A stretch of 64,000 nt of DNA from Acidobacteriota bacterium (GCA_003170135.1 PMZR01000006.1:1-64000), one strand, 5' to 3'. Positions 21,359 to 31,587 are shown, numbered from the stretch's first letter. Translations and numbers: made by a program. Notes: generated from the sequence alone by a model not told the origin.

Positions 21359-21850
21359 CTAAGCGGTCTGTCGCGGCTCCCCGGCCCGCTCCAGCCACCA
21401 CCACACGCCGAGCGCACCGATGACCAGGGCGCTGGCCGTCAGGTACAGTCCCAGCTCGGGCTTCACCCGCTCGTACAGTGCCGGGAGCGACCGCCCGAGG
21501 AAATCCGCTGTGCCCACCGTGACCGCGGTGAGGCCGGTCACGTGCATCACCCCCCAAACGCCCACGCCGATGATGGTGAGGGCGATCGCCATTGCGGTGT
21601 TGAACCACCAGTCGAACCGCTGCTCCGATTCCCAGCGAATCGACCGCGTGCGCCGAACGACGGCCGCGGTGAAGGTCGGGGGCGGCACCGGCACGGGCAG
21701 GGCCCGGAGACGCCGGTCGATCTGGCGGGCTCGGGACAGGCTGGCAGAACAGTGAACGCACGTGCGGAGGTGCGCGCCGACTTCCGCCCTCGGGCCGACG
21801 TCCCCCTCGGCCAGCGCCTCGACCAGGTCCTGCACCTCCTCGCAACGCAT
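21359..21850 (-). CDS. Anti-sigma factor with N-terminal zinc-finger (HC2-like)
   Basis: HLRTCVHCSASL motif, two TM segments, downstream of sigma remnant. Confidence 0.75.
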   Translation of the reverse strand: MRCEEVQDLVEALAEGDVGPRAEVGAHLRTCVHCSASLSRARQIDRRLRALPVPVPPPTFTAAVVRRTRSIRWESEQRFDWWFNTAMAIALTIIGVGVWGVMHVTGLTAVTVGTADFLGRSLPALYERVKPELGLYLTASALVIGALGVWWWLERAGEPRQTA

Positions 21851-21865
21851 CGCGTGGCTCCTGCC

Positions 21866-22310
21866 TCAGATGAGTTCGCCGTCGAGGATCTCGCGCAGCT
21901 TGCGCTTCGTCCGGTACAGATGCGTCTTCACCGTCCCGAGCGGCATGTTGAGGGCCGCAGCCAGATCCTCGTACCGCACGCCCTCCAGGTAATGGCCGGC
22001 AATCAGGAATCGCGCCTCGGGGGAGAGTCGCGTGAGCGCCTTGTCGAGCCGGTCGCGCAATTCGAGGTCTGTGAATCCGCGATCGCGCGCGGCCGGTTCC
22101 GCATCTCGGACGCTGCGCTCGGCCGCCTCGTCCAGCGAGAACGCCGGCGCCGGCCGGCCACGTTCCTGCAGGCAGAGGTTCGATGTGATCCGGTAGATCC
22201 AGGTTGACAGCCGCGAGTCGCCGCGAAATACGGAAGCCCGCGGTAGACCCGGAGAAACACCTCCTGCGCGAGGTCATCGATGCGGCTGCGATCGAGCACG
22301 GTGCTCCCGA
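21866..22310 (-). pseudogene. ECF sigma factor, 5'-truncated and frameshifted
   Basis: 22299 frame: VLDRSRIDDLAQEVFLRVYRGLP; continues in another frame: FRGDSRLSTWIYRITSNLCLQ...LTRLSPEARFLIAGHYLEGVRYEDLAAALNMPLGTVKTHLYR; sigma-2 N-terminus absent. Confidence 0.75.
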
Positions 22311-22311
22311 T

Positions 22312-22481
22312 GACTCGGCCTGGCCTTCCTCATCTGGATGGCCGGCCACGATCGGGATTCGGCGATCGGCGTCGGGGGGTTCCTGGTGATCATGGGCGCG
22401 GCGATCTACATCTCGTCGTATGTCGGGTCGCGGCGACGCGAGGAGTCCGCCGGCAAAGGGCCGGGCACGACACGGTCGTGA
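22312..22481 (+). pseudogene. 5'-truncated C-terminal fragment of a membrane protein
   Basis: Manual translation GLAFLIWMAGHDRDSAIGVGGFLVIMGAAIYISSYVGSRRREESAGKGPGTTRS*; in-frame TGA immediately upstream at 22311. Confidence 0.55.
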
Positions 22482-22491
22482 ACGATGCAGG

Positions 22492-22776
22492 CTAGCGGCT
22501 CTCGGGTAGGGATTCCGGGACGGCATCCAGATGCAGTCCGTGCGTCTGGGATGCCTGGCCATTCAGCGGGTTCTGCGGCCGCAGGTTTTTGAACCAGATG
22601 AAGAGGCCGCCGAGCGCGACGCCTACGAGCAGCGCGCCAAGCAGGATCAAGCCGGTAAGGCCGAGGCCCGACACGATGAGGTCCGCGGGGCTGATCTCTT
22701 TGGTCGGAGGCGTCTTGATGATCCGGACGATCGTGGGCGCGAACTGCGGATCGAGGGAAAGCAGGAAGAGAAGCAC
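22492..22776 (-). CDS. Small membrane protein of unknown function
   Basis: 94 aa with signal-anchor and TM segment LIVSGLGLTGLILLGALLVGVALGGLFIWF. Confidence 0.6.
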   Translation of the reverse strand: MLLFLLSLDPQFAPTIVRIIKTPPTKEISPADLIVSGLGLTGLILLGALLVGVALGGLFIWFKNLRPQNPLNGQASQTHGLHLDAVPESLPESR

Positions 22777-22865
22777 GTGTCAATTGTACCATCGGGCCTG
22801 TCGCCCGGGCATCCAGTCCAGCCAATCTCTACCACAGTAGACACCACCGACGCGATTCCGTTCCT

Positions 22866-24800
22866 TCACTGGTGGGCGACGACGCTGGCGCTTTTCAGGG
22901 CGCGCCTGTAGCGCAGGATCGCGTCGGCGAGCGCTTCCGCGATGCGTTGGCGATACGCGTCGCCCCGCAGCAGCTGTCCTTCGCGGCGGTTCGTCACGAA
23001 CGACACCTCGGCGAGCACACTGGGCATCGCCGCGCCGATGAGCACGACGAACGGCGCCTGCTTGACGCCCAGGTCCTTGAGCGTCTTGTTGCTGGGCCGG
23101 AGCATCCGGCCGAGCGCCTGCTGCACCAGCTTCGCGAAGTCCTTCGACTCGTCCAGCTTGTTGTTCAGCGCGATGGCCTTCACGATGTCCGGCAGGTTGT
23201 TCATGGTCCGCTCGGAGGCGCCGTTCTCGCGGGCGGCGACGGCTTCGGCCTCCGGGTTGGACGCGAAGTTCAGGTAGTAGCTCTCGATGCCGCGCGCGTT
23301 CTGGTTGCGGCTGGCGTTGGCGTGGATCGACAGAAAGAGATCGGCCTGCTCGCGGTTCGCGATCTCGGTGCGCTGCTCGAGCGGCACGAAGACATCGGTG
23401 CGCCGCGTGAGCACCACATCGACGCCCGGCTGTCGCGTCAGCAGCTTCTCGAGGCGAAGCGCGATGTCGAGGACAATCTGCGATTCGTTGATGTTCGGTC
23501 CTTCCGCGCCCGGGTCCCGTCCGCCGTGACCGGGATCGATGACGATGCGTGAAACCCCCAGGCCGAGCTGCCGCGCCATCGACACGCGGCCGCCCTCCGC
23601 CGGGAGGGTCTTTTCGCCGCGCCGCAGCCGCGGCGGATCGGTTGTCGCAGGTTCGCTCGACGCGCTGCGGCCGTCGTCGGTCTTCTTCTGCCGTGCCAGG
23701 TCGGTGCCGGCCGGTTCTGACGCCGCCTTCTTGTCCGCGCCTGTCGTGGCAGGGCGAACGGGGTTGGTGCCGGCCGTGTCGGCCGGACTGGGCCGTGCGG
23801 GCGTGGCGTCCTCGACCGGCGTCTTCGTGGTGGCGTGCCCGGCCGGCCTGGTGGGTTCGGCGGGGGCTGTCGCCCGTTGCGGGCCGGCCGCGCGTTCGCA
23901 ATCGATCAGGATACGGTAAGGGTTGTAGAGCGTGACCACCGTGTAGCGGCTGACGCCCTCCAGATCGAGGACGACCCGCGTCGTCTGGTTCAGGTGCCGT
24001 CCCACGCGAATGCGGCGCACGATGTCGTCCTGGTAGGTCCAGTTCGCGTCCTGCAACGACGGCGCGGCTTTCGTGGCCGGCAGGTCGAACAGCAGGCGGG
24101 CCGGGCCCTCCACCCGTTCTTCGTGGAATGCGACTTCGCGATCGAGTTCGATCGAGACGCGGACCACTTCGGCGAGCACCGTCCGCTTGATCGCGCCGAT
24201 CGTCGACAGCGAGGCCGGGGCTGGCAGCGCCGGCGGGGAAGTCGGGGCGCCCACCGTACGGGCGGGCGTCGGCTCGGCGGACAACTCGCGGCCACGGTTC
24301 GACGGTTCGGCGCGCACGGCCGGCGTCGGCGCGCCGGCCGCCGTCGCATTCTGGAGCCGGCCCGACCGCTCGACGGCTTTCTTGACGAACGGACTGGTGG
24401 GATATTCGCGCGCGAGGAATTCGAACAGGCGAACGGCTGTCAGGCGGTCCGGACCCTGCTGCCAGCGGGCGAACGCATCGGCGGCGAGACCGGCCGCCTG
24501 CCAGAGTGCGTTGTCGCAGTATCCACTGGTCGGATAGCGGCGGACGATCGCTTCATACGCCGCCACGATCGCGCGCGTGTCCCTGAGCGTGGTCACCGGT
24601 GCCGTCGCCGGAGCCGCAGCGGGGTTCGCGGTGAGACGAGCTTCGTCGTCCCATGCAGCCCGCAGGGCCTGCTCGCGCGCCATCGCCGCGCCGTACAACT
24701 CCCTGGCGGGCGTCGCTGCGCCGGCAGAGGCTGCGCCGCAAAGGAGCAGCGCCACCAGAGCGCCGATCGGCCACGCCGGCACACACCTGTTGAATGTCAT
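22866..24800 (-). CDS. N-acetylmuramoyl-L-alanine amidase with AMIN-like domain
   Basis: IVIDPGHGGRDPGAEG, VVLTRRTD, SIHANAS; AMIN-like YTVVTLYNPYRILID. Confidence 0.92.
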   Translation of the reverse strand: MTFNRCVPAWPIGALVALLLCGAASAGAATPARELYGAAMAREQALRAAWDDEARLTANPAAAPATAPVTTLRDTRAIVAAYEAIVRRYPTSGYCDNALWQAAGLAADAFARWQQGPDRLTAVRLFEFLAREYPTSPFVKKAVERSGRLQNATAAGAPTPAVRAEPSNRGRELSAEPTPARTVGAPTSPPALPAPASLSTIGAIKRTVLAEVVRVSIELDREVAFHEERVEGPARLLFDLPATKAAPSLQDANWTYQDDIVRRIRVGRHLNQTTRVVLDLEGVSRYTVVTLYNPYRILIDCERAAGPQRATAPAEPTRPAGHATTKTPVEDATPARPSPADTAGTNPVRPATTGADKKAASEPAGTDLARQKKTDDGRSASSEPATTDPPRLRRGEKTLPAEGGRVSMARQLGLGVSRIVIDPGHGGRDPGAEGPNINESQIVLDIALRLEKLLTRQPGVDVVLTRRTDVFVPLEQRTEIANREQADLFLSIHANASRNQNARGIESYYLNFASNPEAEAVAARENGASERTMNNLPDIVKAIALNNKLDESKDFAKLVQQALGRMLRPSNKTLKDLGVKQAPFVVLIGAAMPSVLAEVSFVTNRREGQLLRGDAYRQRIAEALADAILRYRRALKSASVVAHQ

Positions 24801-24830
24801 CCACGCTCCGTGTCGAACCGCCGCGCCCGG

Positions 24831-27140
24831 CTACCGCAGCTGCGCGTCCACTTCTTCGAAATACCCCTTGTCGACCAGTACCTCGCGCGGCTTGCCCCCG
24901 GCCGCCGGCGACACCAGGCCTTCGGCCTCCATCATGTCCACCAGCCTGGCCGCGCGGCTGAACCCGATGCGCAGCCGGCGCTGCAGGTACGAGATCGAGG
25001 CCTGCCCGCTTCCCACGACGATGCGCGCGGCCTCATCGTAGAGATCGTCCTTCTCGAACTCGATCGATCCCGACGTCTTCTCGCCCGCCGTGATCGTCTC
25101 GTCGTAGGCCGGCTTGCCCTGTTTGCGCAGGAAGCTGGCGAGCCGCCCACTCTCCTGTTCCGAGATGTACGGGCCGTGCAGGCGGATCAGGCGCGAGGAG
25201 GCCGGCGGCAGCAGCAGCATGTCGCCCTTGCCGAGCAGCTGCTCGGCGCCGTTCCCGTCCAGGATCGTGCGCGAGTCGACCTTCGACGACACGCGGAACG
25301 AGATGCGCGCGGGCAGGTTGGCCTTGATGAGGCCGGTGATGACGTCGACCGACGGCCGCTGCGTGGCGAGGATCAGGTGAATGCCCACCGCGCGCGCCAT
25401 CTGCGCCAGGCGCGCGATCGATTCCTCCACTTCGTTGCTGGCGACCATCATCAGGTCGGCCAGTTCGTCGATGACCACGACGATGTAGGGCAGCACCGCG
25501 CGCTCCTCCACATCGTCGTCGGTCTTCTCGGCGAGCGCCTGCCGCACGTTGCGGTTGAACTGCTCGATGTTGCGCACGCCCTCGGCGGCCAGCGTCTTGT
25601 AGCGTTCCTCCATCTCGCGCACCGCCCAGCCGAGGGCGTTCGCCGCCTGCTTCGGATCGACGACGACGGGTGTGAGCAGGTGCGGGATGTGCTCGTACAT
25701 GCCGAGCTCGAGGCGCTTGGGATCGATGAGGATCAGCCGCACGTCGGCCGGCGTGGCGCGATAGAGGATGCTCGTCAGCATCGAGTTGATGGCCACCGAC
25801 TTGCCCGTGCCGGTGGACCCGGCAATGAGCAGGTGCGGCATCGCGCCGAGATCGGCGAGGAACACCTCGCCGTTGGTCGTCTTGCCGAGCGCCAGCGTCA
25901 GCTTCGACGCCGACCGGCGGTACGCGTCGGACTCGAGCACGTCGCGCAAAGAGATCTGCTCGCGGTTGGCGTTCGGGATCTGGATGCCGACCGTGGACTT
26001 GCCCGGGATCCGCTCGATGAGCACGGACTCGGCCTGCATGGCGAGCGAGAGGTCGTCGGCCAGGCTGGTGATCTTGCTGTACTTCACGCCCGCGTCCGGC
26101 TTGAACTCGAACGTCGTGACCACTGGCCCTGGATGGATCTGGACGACGGTGCCTTCGACCGCGAATTCGCGACATTTCTCCTGGAGCTGGCGCGCGGCCT
26201 CCATCAGCTCCCCTTCGTCGACCTTGTGCTCGACCTTCTGCGCGTCGAGCAGCGCGATCGGCGGCAGGGTGAACGCGCCTTTCTTCGCGGGTTTCGCGGA
26301 GGCGTCCGCGTCGGCCCCGGCCGCCGCGGGCTCGATCGGGTTGCGCTTGATCGAGGCGACGCTCGGCGCGCGTGGCACGGGCGCGTCCTCCGCGTCGGGC
26401 CGCACCGCGCCCTGAGGCTTGCGGATCTCCGGCGTCGCGGTGGCCGCCCGGGGATCGGCCTGGGCGGGCGTCGAGGGCGCGGCTGCGGCGGTCCGCTTGG
26501 TGTGCTTCGCGATCACCTCGCGGCGCTGCTTTTCGCGGCGGCGGTTGTCGCGCCATGCGTCGAGGCGCGCGACCATCGCCTGCCAGCCGGTCATGATCCG
26601 ACCGCCCGCCGTGCTGAAGAAACGCCCGAACGAAAACTGCGTGGAGAGGATCACCGACAGGAACAGGCACGTGAGGATGACGATGAGCGAGCCGGTCGGG
26701 TTGAAGTATTCGGCGACGTACGCCGACAGGCGGTGGCCGAAGTACCCGCCCGGGAGGAAGCTGCGCGCGTGCACCTCGGCGGTGCCGAACGCGAGGCTGA
26801 GGAAGGAACTGAGGCATCCGAACAGCATCACCCCGCCCACCAGCTTCGTGTAGGGCGCATCGAGCTTGCGGCACCAGAAGTAGTGCCAGCCGACGACGCC
26901 GAGGGCGCCCGGCACGAGGAACGCCGTGTAGCCGACCAGTTGAAGGGAGACCTCCGCCAGGAACGCGCCGACCCGGCCGACGAGATTCGCGGGCGGCAGC
27001 CTGGTGCCCGTGTTGAAGACCCAGACGGGATCGGACGGGTCGTAGGTGACCAGCGCGATCAGCCAGATGAGCGCCGCGGCGAAGAGCGCGACGCCGAGGA
27101 ATTCGCTCAGCCGGCGCGACAGCGTAGAGGAAGCAGCCAC
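24831..27140 (-). CDS. ftsK: DNA translocase FtsK
   Basis: N-terminal 4TM; LIAGSTGTGKSVAINSML Walker A, LATQRPSVDVITGLIKAN, gamma domain SISYLQRRLRIGFSRAARL. Confidence 0.95.
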   Translation of the reverse strand: MAASSTLSRRLSEFLGVALFAAALIWLIALVTYDPSDPVWVFNTGTRLPPANLVGRVGAFLAEVSLQLVGYTAFLVPGALGVVGWHYFWCRKLDAPYTKLVGGVMLFGCLSSFLSLAFGTAEVHARSFLPGGYFGHRLSAYVAEYFNPTGSLIVILTCLFLSVILSTQFSFGRFFSTAGGRIMTGWQAMVARLDAWRDNRRREKQRREVIAKHTKRTAAAAPSTPAQADPRAATATPEIRKPQGAVRPDAEDAPVPRAPSVASIKRNPIEPAAAGADADASAKPAKKGAFTLPPIALLDAQKVEHKVDEGELMEAARQLQEKCREFAVEGTVVQIHPGPVVTTFEFKPDAGVKYSKITSLADDLSLAMQAESVLIERIPGKSTVGIQIPNANREQISLRDVLESDAYRRSASKLTLALGKTTNGEVFLADLGAMPHLLIAGSTGTGKSVAINSMLTSILYRATPADVRLILIDPKRLELGMYEHIPHLLTPVVVDPKQAANALGWAVREMEERYKTLAAEGVRNIEQFNRNVRQALAEKTDDDVEERAVLPYIVVVIDELADLMMVASNEVEESIARLAQMARAVGIHLILATQRPSVDVITGLIKANLPARISFRVSSKVDSRTILDGNGAEQLLGKGDMLLLPPASSRLIRLHGPYISEQESGRLASFLRKQGKPAYDETITAGEKTSGSIEFEKDDLYDEAARIVVGSGQASISYLQRRLRIGFSRAARLVDMMEAEGLVSPAAGGKPREVLVDKGYFEEVDAQLR

Positions 27141-27141
27141 G

Positions 27142-28875
27142 TCAGATCTCCATCACCACCGGCAACACGAGCGGGCGGCGCCCCGACCGTTTCCGGACGA
27201 ACCGGCGCAGTTCAGTGCGAATCTTTTCCTTGATCAGCCCGTAGTCGGTGCGTTCTTCGACGCTCGTGTGCTCGAGCACCTCGGTCACGATGCGCACCGA
27301 TTCACGCAGCAGCATGTCGGCGTCGCCGTCGAGCACGAGGCCGCGCGTGATCACCTCGGGCGCGCCCTCGATGTTTCCCGTCTGCTTGTTGATCGCCACC
27401 ACCGGGACGATGACGCCGTCTGCGGCGAGATGCCGGCGGTCGCGCAGCACCTCGTCGCCGACCTCGCCCAGGCCCGGGCCGTCGATGAGCACGCGCCCCG
27501 CGGGGGCCTTCCCGACGATGCGGCCCTCGGTCCTGGTGAAATGGAGGATGTCTCCGTTGTCCGCCAGCAGCACCTCGGTGCCGGCGAGTCCTTCGCCGCG
27601 CGGACACCCGGGCGCGGCGGCGGCCGGCCGCCCGATCATCCGCGCGGCAATCCGCGCGTACCGCCCGCGCTGCCGGAACTCCCCGTGGATCGGCGCGAAG
27701 AACCGGGGCTGCAGCAGCGACAGCATCAGCTTGAGTTCCTCCTCGCTGCCGTGTCCCGACACGTGCACGTGCTTGATGCCCTCGAGCACGATGTCGGTGC
27801 CGCGCCGCGCCAGGTGATTGATGACGCGGCCGATCGCCTTCTCGTTGCCCGGAATCGCGCGGGCGGAAAACACCACGGTGTCCTGCGGCGTCAGCGAGAC
27901 GTGGCGGTGATCGTCGATCGCGATCCGCGACAGGGCCGACATCGGCTCGCCCTGGCTGCCGGTCGTCACGCAGACGACCTCGCCCGGCGGGTGGTTGCGG
28001 ACGTCGTTCTCGCGAATCTGCAGGCCAGGCGGGATCCGCAGGTGGCCGAGCCGCTGCGCGATCTGCGAATTCTCAATCATGCCCCGGCCGACGAAGGCCA
28101 CCTTGCGCCGGAAGGTGGCCGCGAGGTTCACCAGGATCTGCATCCGGTAGAGGCTGGTGGCGAAGGCCGTCACGATGACCTTGCCGCGCGTGCTCGCGAA
28201 GATCTCCTCGAACGCCTCGATGACGTCGGTCTCCGACCCGGTCACGCCCGGCCGCTCGATGTTCGTGCTGTCGGCGAACAGCGCCAGCACCCCGCGCGCC
28301 CCCAGGTCCGCGAACCGGTGAAAGTCGAAGTGCTCGCCGTCGAGCGGCGTCTGATCGATCTTGTAGTCGCCGGTGTGGACGATCGTCCCGACCGGGGTCT
28401 CGATCGCGACCGCGACGCAATCGGGCATGCTGTGCGTGACGTGCAGGAATTCGATCGTCAGATCGCCGACCGTCACGCGGTCGCGCGGCTTCACCGTGAT
28501 CATGCGGTCGCGCACGTCGATGCCGTGCTCTTCGAGTTTTCCTTCGAGCAGCGCCAGCGTGAGCGCGGTGCCGTAAATCGGACCGCTGACCAGTCGCAGC
28601 ACGTGCGGGACGGCGCCGATGTGGTCCTCGTGGCCATGCGTGAGGACGAGCGCCGCAATCGGCGCGGGACGCCGCTCGAGGTACGTCATCTCGGGGATGA
28701 TCCGATCGACGCCGAGCAACTCGGGCTCCGGGAACATGACGCCCGCGTCGACCAGGACCGTGGTCGCCTCGTAGGACACCGCCAGCATGTTCATGCCGAA
28801 TTCGCCCAGGCCGCCCAGCGGTACGACCTCGAGCACGGGCTGGCCGTCGAATGTGCGGTCGGTCGGATCTGTCAT
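27142..28875 (-). CDS. rnj: Ribonuclease J
   Basis: PLGGLGEFGMNML, LTHGHEDHIGAVPHVL, TTGSQGEPMSALSRIA, HVSGHGSEEE. Confidence 0.92.
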   Translation of the reverse strand: MTDPTDRTFDGQPVLEVVPLGGLGEFGMNMLAVSYEATTVLVDAGVMFPEPELLGVDRIIPEMTYLERRPAPIAALVLTHGHEDHIGAVPHVLRLVSGPIYGTALTLALLEGKLEEHGIDVRDRMITVKPRDRVTVGDLTIEFLHVTHSMPDCVAVAIETPVGTIVHTGDYKIDQTPLDGEHFDFHRFADLGARGVLALFADSTNIERPGVTGSETDVIEAFEEIFASTRGKVIVTAFATSLYRMQILVNLAATFRRKVAFVGRGMIENSQIAQRLGHLRIPPGLQIRENDVRNHPPGEVVCVTTGSQGEPMSALSRIAIDDHRHVSLTPQDTVVFSARAIPGNEKAIGRVINHLARRGTDIVLEGIKHVHVSGHGSEEELKLMLSLLQPRFFAPIHGEFRQRGRYARIAARMIGRPAAAAPGCPRGEGLAGTEVLLADNGDILHFTRTEGRIVGKAPAGRVLIDGPGLGEVGDEVLRDRRHLAADGVIVPVVAINKQTGNIEGAPEVITRGLVLDGDADMLLRESVRIVTEVLEHTSVEERTDYGLIKEKIRTELRRFVRKRSGRRPLVLPVVMEI

Positions 28876-29232
28876 AGCACGCGTTCCTTCGCCGCCCTTG
28901 TCCCTGGCGAAGCGAGAATGCACTCCGGCGACGCTGACATCCGGCTGAGTCGACCGATCGAGGTCTGGAGATCCCAGCCGGCAAGACGCTGCGTCCGGCG
29001 ACACGACATGCTACGCAGGCGCCAGTGGTGGAGCACGGCGCAGCAACGGGTCAAACGCCCGATTGTCGTGTGACCGACAGTCGCCCCTCGACGAGGTAGG
29101 GACGTGCCCCGCTCAAGGCAGGGCAGGCTGCAGGCTGCTGGGTAACGCCTGACAGTCTTGCAGGAAGGCCCGAATCGACTGCGTCAACCGGCGCCATGAT
29201 CGGGTGGCGCGAGCGACGCTAACTCGCCGAAA

Positions 29233-30045
29233 CTATAGCACATCCGGGCGGGAGCCCGAAGCGAAAACGCCGGCCAGCCGCGCGATCTCCTCGAGCGTGA
29301 GCGTCTCCGGCCGCCGGCCGGCGTCGATCCCGGTCTTCGCCGCAGCTTCGCCAGACCCGCAGCCGTGCGCGTCCGCGAAATCGCGCAGCGCGTTGCCGAT
29401 CGTCTTTCGACGCTGGGTGAACATGCTGCGCACCATCCGTTCGAGCAGGGCGGCGTCGGCGATCGGCACCGGTGGGGGACCGAACACCAGGTGGACGACC
29501 GCAGACCTCACGCGGGGCGGCGGCCGAAACGCACCCGGCGGCAGCACGAGCGGTCGGGTGACGGTGGCGTGGAGTTGGACGAGCACGCTGAGCACGCCGT
29601 AGTCCGCGGTGCCGGGCCGGGCCGCGAGGCGGTCGGCGACCTCGCGCTGCAGCATCAGGGTGGCGTCAAAGAGAAGCCGCCCGGCATCGGCAAGCGACAG
29701 CAGCCGGAAGAGGATCGGCGACGAGATGTTGTAGGGCAGGTTGCCGGCCACGCGGAAGGGCGCCGTTGACGTCGAGAGCAACGCGCGGATATCGGTCTCC
29801 AGGAAATCCGCGGCCACCACCTGCACGTTGGCCGGCACCACGCGCTCGAGGTCGGCTACGAGGTCGCGATCGATCTCGATTGCGACCAAGCTTTGAACAC
29901 GCGCCGCCAATGCAAGCGTCAGCGCGCCGCGGCCCGCTCCGATTTCGAGGAACGCGTCGCCGGGCTGCGGCTGGACCACTTCGACCAGCTTCCGCACCCA
30001 CGCCGGCTCCAGGAAATGCTGGCCGAACCGCTTCCGCGTGCTCAT
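29233..30045 (-). CDS. rsmA: 16S rRNA dimethyladenosine transferase
   Basis: RKRFGQHFLEP, EIGAGRGALT, NLPYNISSPILF. Confidence 0.94.
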   Translation of the reverse strand: MSTRKRFGQHFLEPAWVRKLVEVVQPQPGDAFLEIGAGRGALTLALAARVQSLVAIEIDRDLVADLERVVPANVQVVAADFLETDIRALLSTSTAPFRVAGNLPYNISSPILFRLLSLADAGRLLFDATLMLQREVADRLAARPGTADYGVLSVLVQLHATVTRPLVLPPGAFRPPPRVRSAVVHLVFGPPPVPIADAALLERMVRSMFTQRRKTIGNALRDFADAHGCGSGEAAAKTGIDAGRRPETLTLEEIARLAGVFASGSRPDVL

Positions 30046-30476
30046 CGCTTCGTCCCGTCCTCGTCCTCGCCGTCGTCGCCGGCGTCGACCTGCCCCCTGT
30101 GCTCGCGCCAGTAGTGCTCCTCGATCGCCTCCAGTTCTTCTTCGCTCATGCCGAAGTAGTGACCGACCTCGTGAATGAGCGTCTCACCGATGGCGATGAC
30201 CAGGTCGTCCTCGTCGTAGGCCCGCTCGTGCGGACCCTGGTAGAGGGTGATGCGATCCGGCAGCCGGTTCCCGTAGTCCCATCCGCGTTCGGTCAACGGG
30301 ACGCCGTGGTACAGCCCGAACAGCGTTTCGTCTTCCGGCACGTCCATGTCGTCGAGCAGCTGGTCGTCGGGTTCGTCCTCGACGATGATCGCGAGGTTGT
30401 GCATGCGATCGCGGAACTCGGCGGGGATGGTGTTCAGGGCCTGCTGGACGAGCGTTTCGAACTGGTCGCGGCGCAT
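30042..30476 (-). CDS. Metallopeptidase family protein (HEVGH zincin)
   Basis: MRRDQFETLVQQALNTIP...LIHEVGHYFGMSEEEL. Confidence 0.85.
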   Translation of the reverse strand: MRRDQFETLVQQALNTIPAEFRDRMHNLAIIVEDEPDDQLLDDMDVPEDETLFGLYHGVPLTERGWDYGNRLPDRITLYQGPHERAYDEDDLVIAIGETLIHEVGHYFGMSEEELEAIEEHYWREHRGQVDAGDDGEDEDGTKR

Positions 30477-30477
30477 G

Positions 30478-31227
30478 CTACCCGCGCTTCGGGCGTTTCG
30501 CCGGGCCCCGGGCCGCGGCGGTCTTCCTGCGCCGGGCGGGCGCGGGACGGCGCGGCGCGGGTTGGAGCGAACCCGCCCGTGCACCCGGTGAACCGAACGC
30601 GCCGCTCCGGAAATAATCACACGCGGATCGGACGCTGCAGCGGTCGCAGAGCGGCCGAGGCTTGCAGATGCGCCGGCCATGGAGGATCAGCGTATCCGAG
30701 GCGAGGGTCCACCCCTCGGGTGGCAGCACCCCACACAGTTCCCGCTCGACGACGATCGGGTCGTCGGAGTCGGCGATGCCGATGCGGCCGGCGACGCGCA
30801 GCACGTGGCGGTCGACGGCGAGCCCGAAGACGCCGAGCGCATGGCCGAGCACCACGTTGGCCGTCTTGCGTCCCACGCCGGGCAAGGCGACGAGCGCGTC
30901 CATGTCGGGTGGCACCGCGCCGCCATGGTGCGCCACGAGCGCCTGGGCCATGCCGACCAGCGACCGGGATTTTTGCGAGAAGAACCCGGTCGCGTGGATC
31001 AGGCGTTCGACCTCGCGCGTGTCCGCGTCAGAGAGCGCGCGGGCGTCCGGATAGCGCGCCAAGAGCGCGGGCGACACCTGGTTCACCCGCAGGTCGGTGG
31101 TCTGTGCCGACAGGATGGTGGCGACGAGCAGTTGGTAAGGATTCTCGTAGTGAAGCTCGGTTTGCGCACCTGGATGCTGCGCTTCGAGCTTCGTCATGAT
31201 GGCGCGCGTCTGGGCGGCGGTCTTCAT
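30478..31227 (-). CDS. nth: Endonuclease III
   Basis: LLVATILSAQTTDLRVNQV, LPGVGRKTANVVL, C-terminal CxxxxxxCxxCxxxxxC cluster. Confidence 0.94.
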   Translation of the reverse strand: MKTAAQTRAIMTKLEAQHPGAQTELHYENPYQLLVATILSAQTTDLRVNQVSPALLARYPDARALSDADTREVERLIHATGFFSQKSRSLVGMAQALVAHHGGAVPPDMDALVALPGVGRKTANVVLGHALGVFGLAVDRHVLRVAGRIGIADSDDPIVVERELCGVLPPEGWTLASDTLILHGRRICKPRPLCDRCSVRSACDYFRSGAFGSPGARAGSLQPAPRRPAPARRRKTAAARGPAKRPKRG

Positions 31228-31254
31228 GTGCGTGACGGCGGTGCTGAAGAACGC

Positions 31255-31587
31255 CTAGTGCACCGGCCCCTGGGGTGCCGGCACCGGCCCTTGCGCGCCG
31301 CCACCGTAGGTCTCGGTGTAGAGGCGGAAGTGCTCCTGCAATGCCGCGATCAGGTTCGGGATGAACTGGACGGGCGCGACGATCCGCGCCCTCACGGGAG
31401 CCCGGACGACGTGCTCCGCTTCCGCGTGCTGAATGTCGCGTGGCGACAGCGGCGTGACTTCGCAGAAGGTCAGCGTGAAGTCGAACGGCGTGTGCGCGAT
31501 TGCGCAGAAGTTCGCGTAGATACGCTGTGGCTCGACGGCGTCGTCGTCGGGCACGATCGTGAAGTTGATCTGCTTCTGTTCGGCCAT
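31255..31587 (-). CDS. DUF3467-like protein
   Basis: RIYANFCAIAHTPFDFTLTFCEV. Confidence 0.75.
   Translation of the reverse strand: MAEQKQINFTIVPDDDAVEPQRIYANFCAIAHTPFDFTLTFCEVTPLSPRDIQHAEAEHVVRAPVRARIVAPVQFIPNLIAALQEHFRLYTETYGGGAQGPVPAPQGPVH

Noticed and set aside
23835-27233. 1132-aa + strand ORF antisense to the amidase and ftsK
   Set aside because: Shadow ORF; the minus-strand products are unambiguous known families.
27046-29073. 675-aa + strand ORF antisense to rnj
   Set aside because: Shadow ORF in GC-rich DNA; RNase J motifs are on the minus strand.
28876-29232. Housekeeping ncRNA (tmRNA, SRP RNA, RNase P RNA) in the rnj-rsmA gap
   Set aside because: I could not find the characteristic conserved cores of these RNAs; left as an unassigned noncoding region.
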